A DNA stretch of 64,000 nucleotides from Sphingobacteriales bacterium 50-39 (GTDB taxonomy: Bacteria > Bacteroidota > Bacteroidia > Chitinophagales > Chitinophagaceae): positions 426,387 to 490,386 of the forward strand of contig MKTZ01000016.1 in NCBI GenBank assembly GCA_001898505.1. Reading direction: 5' to 3'. This document shows positions 60,468-64,000 of the stretch, one piece after another. Both the position numbers and the translations under genes were made by a program. Under the pieces are notes generated by a model. The model searched no databases, was not told where the DNA came from, and worked only from the letters and a program-made list of their open reading frames with translations. Position 1 is the first letter of the stretch. Each line of letters starts with the position of its first letter.

Positions 60468-61685
60468 CTATAAATAGCTCAACCACCAATATTGCCGGAG
60501 ATGGGCCCGTTTGTATTGGTCATATTTTTGACACAACGGGTATAGCAGCAGGATCACTCCTATCCAGACCAGGTACACGATGCCGATGCTAAAGCCATAT
60601 CCTTTTAATGCGGCCGATGCATTCACGCGGCCGCCAAGGATCATATCCGATGCTTTGTATCCCTGCAGCACGGCGGCCGTCATGGCCAAGGCGTGTATCA
60701 GATAGAGATGCGCCAGGTAATAGAACATCGGCACTCTTCCAAAGACAGTTATTTTTTCCCGTAGCGGCTTCAGCGGCTTGAATGGAATGGGATAAGAGAC
60801 CCGACTCTGCCATCTTTCCGCGAACACGAGGAAGATCATGGCCGGCCCCAGGGTCATCAAAATATAAAGAAGGGATGGCGGATACTTTGTGACATTGAGG
60901 AAAGAGCAAACGGTAAGGATCGCATTGTGCTGAACGCTCCAGTGTGAAGGGTCGCCGTATACATCCCAGGAGCGCAGGACAAGGAAGAGGCTGATGGCGC
61001 CAAATCCCAATGACAAGAGGGTCACCTTTCGCATTTCGGGATCGAACCCTGTGGCATACAGTCCGCCGAGGTAATAGCCGATGGTCATCACCCCGACCCA
61101 TGGCAGAACAGGGTACCGTATCATGTACAAGGCATTCCCAAACTTGTAGCTGCCGGGCTCGTGAAGAAAGGACCAAAGAAAGGAAAGTGGCCCGTGGCCG
61201 GAGGCATGTATATTATCCAGCAGATTGTGCCCGGCCACCAGGAGAAGACCCGTCAGCAGGATCAGGCGTCTTTCCAAATGAATGAGCCCTGCCAGGGCTA
61301 TCATGCCAAAGCCGATGGCCCAGATGACCTGTAAATTATGAATGGGATAGGTGGGGTTGAAGGTCCAGGCAAGCGTGACAACAAAGACCTCCAGCAGTAT
61401 CAGCCATGCTCCTCTTGTCAGCAGGAAAATGGACAGCTCTTTTTTCGTCGTCCTTGTCCCATATAAATAGGCGGCAATGCCGGAAAGGAATATAAATATG
61501 GGAGCGCAGAAATGTGTTATCCACCGGGTGAAGAAAAAAATACCGTCGGTCTTTGTCATATCGGCGGGATCGAACAGGAATGCGTCGCGGCTGAAGTAAT
61601 CCCGTACATGATCCAGCGCCATGATGACCATCACGACGCCCCGCAACAGGTCTATGGATTCAATACGTTTTCTACCATTTGCCAT
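60468..61685 (-). CDS. DUF1624 / heparan-glucosaminide N-acetyltransferase-like membrane protein
   Basis: 405 aa. Begins RIESIDLLRGVVMVIMALDHVRDYF, the invariant motif of the DUF1624 membrane acyltransferases, with the conserved HVRDYF (His and Asp). About ten transmembrane helices follow (WITHFCAPIFIFLSGIAAYL, GAWLILLEVFVVTLAW, and so on). Related to HGSNAT and bacterial YeiB-like proteins, which transfer acetyl groups across the membrane to sugars. Acceptor unknown. It lies 25 bp upstream of the FtsX-type gene on the same strand. Confidence 0.93.
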   Translation of the reverse strand: MANGRKRIESIDLLRGVVMVIMALDHVRDYFSRDAFLFDPADMTKTDGIFFFTRWITHFCAPIFIFLSGIAAYLYGTRTTKKELSIFLLTRGAWLILLEVFVVTLAWTFNPTYPIHNLQVIWAIGFGMIALAGLIHLERRLILLTGLLLVAGHNLLDNIHASGHGPLSFLWSFLHEPGSYKFGNALYMIRYPVLPWVGVMTIGYYLGGLYATGFDPEMRKVTLLSLGFGAISLFLVLRSWDVYGDPSHWSVQHNAILTVCSFLNVTKYPPSLLYILMTLGPAMIFLVFAERWQSRVSYPIPFKPLKPLREKITVFGRVPMFYYLAHLYLIHALAMTAAVLQGYKASDMILGGRVNASAALKGYGFSIGIVYLVWIGVILLLYPLCQKYDQYKRAHLRQYWWLSYL

Positions 61686-61727
61686 AATAAGCTACGCGTT
61701 TGGGGGAGGGTTCCTACGCCGAAGGGC

Positions 61728-61761
61728 AAAAAATAGACCCGGACAATGAATTGCCGGGTCT
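61728..61761 (-). terminator. Intrinsic terminator of the LytTR regulator transcript
   Basis: On the - strand the hairpin stem AGACCCGG / CCGGGTCT (8 bp), extended by CAAT/ATTG around a 2-nt loop with one bulged base, is followed by a run of six T (61733-61728). It lies about 140 bp downstream of the regulator's stop codon, on the same strand. The gap 61762-61904 holds no recognisable gene. Confidence 0.85.
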
Positions 61762-61904
61762 TTCTTGTTTCAAACCATGTTGACCCTTGCTATGAACTAT
61801 TCTGGTACAAATCTATATCGCAATTCAACAAGGGAGGACGAAAATCATCTAAGGGACACCGTGGTGAGCTTTTCGGCTCGTATGATTTACCAAACGGTGT
61901 ACGA

Positions 61905-62660
61905 TCAATACTTGAAAGATTCTTTTACCTTCATCAGGAACTGTTCCTTTTTTCTACGGCTGACCTCTATCTCCGCGCCATTGCTCATCACGATGACACC
62001 GCCCTCGCCACGTACATATTCCTTCACATGCAGCATATTGATGAGAAAAGATTTATGAACGCGTAAAAAGATATTGCTCAGCAGCCTGTCATAGTCGAAC
62101 AGGGGCTTGGATATCAACAGGGACTTGTTGTTGGTGAAATGAAAGACAGTGTAGCTTCTTTTCGCTTCACAGTACATCACCTCCTCGAGTTTCACGATCG
62201 TGAAACCTCTTTGCGTAGGCAAACATAGTCTCATCTCCAGGGGTTTATTGAATTTACTAATGTTATGTATCAAAGCCTCGGTCTGTTCAGGGTTCTTCTC
62301 CTGCTTCAGCCTTTTCGATACACGATCGACAGCTTCCACCAGCCGGTCCTCATCGACTGGTTTCATCAGATAGTCGACAGCGCTGAACTGTAATGCCTGC
62401 AGCATATATTCGTTATGCGCCGTCACAAATACCACTTCAAAATTTCTTTCGGGTAGTTCCGTCAACATCTCCAGCCCATTCTTGCCTGGCATCCGGATGT
62501 CCATAAAGACTACATCCGGGGAGATATCTGCCAGCATCTCCCTTCCGGTGTCCACGTCCATACAGGTAGCTGCGATATCAATTTCGGGACAGTTCCACTC
62601 CAGCAGCCTCTTGAGTGTGCGAATACCATCGGGTTCATCATCGATCAAAATTGCCTTCAT
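61905..62660 (-). CDS. LytTR-family response regulator
   Basis: 251 aa from the ATG at 62660. Receiver domain (1-120) with MKAILIDDEPDGIRTL, the phosphoacceptor Asp in VVFMDIRMPGKNG, VFVTAHNEYMLQA and the Lys in DYLMKPVDEDRL. LytTR DNA-binding domain (about 145-251): PTQRGFTIVKLEEVMYCEAKRSYT, FLRVHKSFLINM. It receives phosphate from the histidine kinase encoded directly upstream; the start ATG overlaps the kinase stop by 4 bp (ATGA). Targets unknown. Confidence 0.97.
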   Translation of the reverse strand: MKAILIDDEPDGIRTLKRLLEWNCPEIDIAATCMDVDTGREMLADISPDVVFMDIRMPGKNGLEMLTELPERNFEVVFVTAHNEYMLQALQFSAVDYLMKPVDEDRLVEAVDRVSKRLKQEKNPEQTEALIHNISKFNKPLEMRLCLPTQRGFTIVKLEEVMYCEAKRSYTVFHFTNNKSLLISKPLFDYDRLLSNIFLRVHKSFLINMLHVKEYVRGEGGVIVMSNGAEIEVSRRKKEQFLMKVKESFKY

Positions 62661-64000
62661 ACACATGGTTTGTTGGTGATTAAATTAAATCGTAGGACAA
62701 CACAAGTGCCCGTACCGTTGCCTGGGACGCGGCTTAAATCTGAAATTTCCAGACTACAGCCAGCGTCGTACTTCTCATTCATGATCTTTATGCGGTGCCG
62801 CAGATTACTGAGCCCCACAGATTGATGCGTCGGCTTATGTATCTTCTTCAGCTGTTGAGACTGATCGATACCTATGCCGTTGTCCAGGATAGTGCAGGAG
62901 ATGGTTTCTCCGTCCAGCGCGAAGTGTATCGACAACTTCATATCGCCCTTCTTATGCATCAATCCATGCCAGATAGCATTCTCGGCCAGAGGTTGTATCA
63001 TCATGGTGGGTATGAGGGCATCCTCCTTATCTATCTCCTCGTCCACCGTAATATGAAAGGTGAAAGAGTCGTCAAACCGGAGTTTTTCCATCATCAGGTA
63101 GCTTTCCAGATATTCCAGGTTCTCGTATAAGGTGGTGAATATCTCTTTTGATTGATTCAGGGTGATACGGATCATCTGCGCAAATTTGCTGAGGTAGCGG
63201 GATGCTTTCTTCTGCTCATTGTCCAATATCATCCCTTTGATACTGTTCAGCGAATTAAAGATGAAATGCGGGTTCATCTGGGTCTGCAATGCCGACAGCT
63301 GCGCTTCAGCGAGCTGCTGGTTTATGGAGGCCAGCTCCCGTTGTTTTATCTCAAGCGACTGCTCTGATTCGAGCTGCGCGATCTTGTTGCCAATCAGCGT
63401 GGCGATGGTGGTTAGGATCTTTATGTCCCTGTCTTTATAATAATCCTCTTCGGGGTGTTCAGAATCGATGACGCCTATCAGTTCGTTGTTGTGGATGATG
63501 GGTACGCATATCTCGCTCAAACGATGTATATCATCCACTCTGTAGCGCCTGTCATTGTTGGTATTGCCGATCAACAGCGGCTCCCGGGTCTGCATCACAT
63601 GTCCTACGACACCCTGTCCCGGCAGCACATCGAATTGTTTATCACGGATGGCGCTCGGAGACCCTTTCGGACCATAAGAAGCTTTCTGAATAAACCGGGT
63701 CTTGTCGTCATTCCATAGGTAGATCATACAATCAACATATCCCATGTGCCCTATGAGATTTCTTGCTACGTCCCATAAAACTTCATCTACACTCTTCTTA
63801 TTGGCCAGGGACGAAGAAAAATAGTGACTGATCTGCTCCAGCTCGAACTGGCTCTTATACTCCTCCGCTTTTAATTTTTCTATATGTGTCTTTGCCTGCT
63901 CCTTCTTGCGCGTAAGGCCGATCCTCCATTTAAGCCATAGATAGACCGCCAGCAGCAACAACATCACCCATCCCACCGTAAACCATGTCTGTTTCCAAAA
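62657..64000 (-). CDS. LytS-type sensor histidine kinase with GAF domain (5' truncated)
   Basis: At least 447 residues; the frame is open to the right edge of the window. A transmembrane helix (VMLLLLAVYLWLKW) is followed by a coiled-coil and GAF domain (about 60-205; SSPSAIR-type sensory loop, VVGHVMQTREPLLI, VPIIHNNELIGVIDSEHP), then the LytS-type kinase: QTQMNPHFIFNSLNSIKGM (phosphorylated His) and the ATPase module ending CTILDNGIGIDQS, GLSNLRHRIKIM. The order is that of Bacteroidota LytS/YehU-type kinases. Signal unknown; the N-terminal sensor may continue outside the window. Confidence 0.95.
   Translation of the reverse strand, partial: FWKQTWFTVGWVMLLLLAVYLWLKWRIGLTRKKEQAKTHIEKLKAEEYKSQFELEQISHYFSSSLANKKSVDEVLWDVARNLIGHMGYVDCMIYLWNDDKTRFIQKASYGPKGSPSAIRDKQFDVLPGQGVVGHVMQTREPLLIGNTNNDRRYRVDDIHRLSEICVPIIHNNELIGVIDSEHPEEDYYKDRDIKILTTIATLIGNKIAQLESEQSLEIKQRELASINQQLAEAQLSALQTQMNPHFIFNSLNSIKGMILDNEQKKASRYLSKFAQMIRITLNQSKEIFTTLYENLEYLESYLMMEKLRFDDSFTFHITVDEEIDKEDALIPTMMIQPLAENAIWHGLMHKKGDMKLSIHFALDGETISCTILDNGIGIDQSQQLKKIHKPTHQSVGLSNLRHRIKIMNEKYDAGCSLEISDLSRVPGNGTGTCVVLRFNLITNKPCV

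Noticed and set aside
61746-62066. Open frames on the + strand across the LytTR regulator gene
   Set aside because: They lie antisense to a well-supported response regulator and lack conserved sequence.
1-64000. tRNA, rRNA, CRISPR arrays, insertion sequences, integrases, attachment sites
   Set aside because: None seen. No transposase- or integrase-like protein and no spaced repeat array; mobility of the eCIS cluster is therefore not supported by a boundary element inside the window.

Overview
The window comes from a member of the Bacteroidota, most likely the Chitinophagaceae (inference). Pointers are a very large extracellular contractile injection system (eCIS) of Bacteroidota type, short Crp-like regulators, DUF2652, DUF1080 and DUF6496 proteins, LytS/LytTR signalling, many Cys-lipoproteins and signal peptides, few strong Shine-Dalgarno sites, and a TTTG / TAnnTTTG-like promoter. 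No rRNA, tRNA, CRISPR array or insertion sequence was found.

Region 1 (1-29857, all + strand, almost no intergenic space) is most of one eCIS gene cluster, entered in the middle of a tail sheath gene. The order is: sheath (partial), two Cys-rich coiled-coil proteins of unknown role, two tube proteins, a DUF5908 mini-protein, a LysM-type hub protein, a VgrG-like spike, a PAAR tip, a gp25-like wedge, two giant baseplate proteins (1626 and 2151 aa), and a tape-measure-family protein. A cargo block follows (20391-26467): an OmpA-like/aspzincin metalloprotease-like fusion, a DUF4157 polytoxin with a C-terminal D...ExK nuclease-like end, a candidate immunity protein, and a protein with a possible Cys/His/Asp catalytic centre. 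The cluster ends with a ParA/MinD-type ATPase, a second DUF4157 protein and the AAA+ ATPase typical of eCIS loci. Four proteins of the cargo end share an N-terminal FF-x(n)-FF-x(n)-Q motif that the candidate immunity protein lacks; I propose it as a loading tag. The particle would assemble in the cytoplasm, be loaded with these proteins and be released by lysis.

Region 2 (29965-41215) is ordinary chromosomal housekeeping: a membrane protein and Crp-like regulator, an NfeD protease plus slipin pair, methionine sulfoxide reductase, a glycosyltransferase, a lipoprotein, a methyltransferase, a transaldolase-family enzyme, a DUF1080 hydrolase overlapping an M20 peptidase, and a CE2-like SGNH esterase.

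Region 3 (41255-53400) starts with a MoxR ATPase overlapping a membrane-anchored CoxE/vWA-like partner. Small metabolic genes follow (DUF1801, esterase, PhnB-like, glycerate kinase), then a cyclase-like DUF2652 protein, a 1079-aa AsmA-family protein and a DUF6496 basic protein.

Region 4 (53468-64000) has an L,D-transpeptidase-like protein, an MBL-fold protein, and an AhpD-like protein divergent from a MocR/PdxR-type regulator. Three copies of a 10-bp operator half-site lie between the last two. After these come a HAD hydrolase, an FtsX-type permease, a DUF1624 acyltransferase-like membrane protein and a LytTR regulator/histidine kinase pair with a clear intrinsic terminator. The kinase runs off the right edge. 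No gene-free stretch exceeds 300 bases; the longest are 61686-61904 and 31632-31814.
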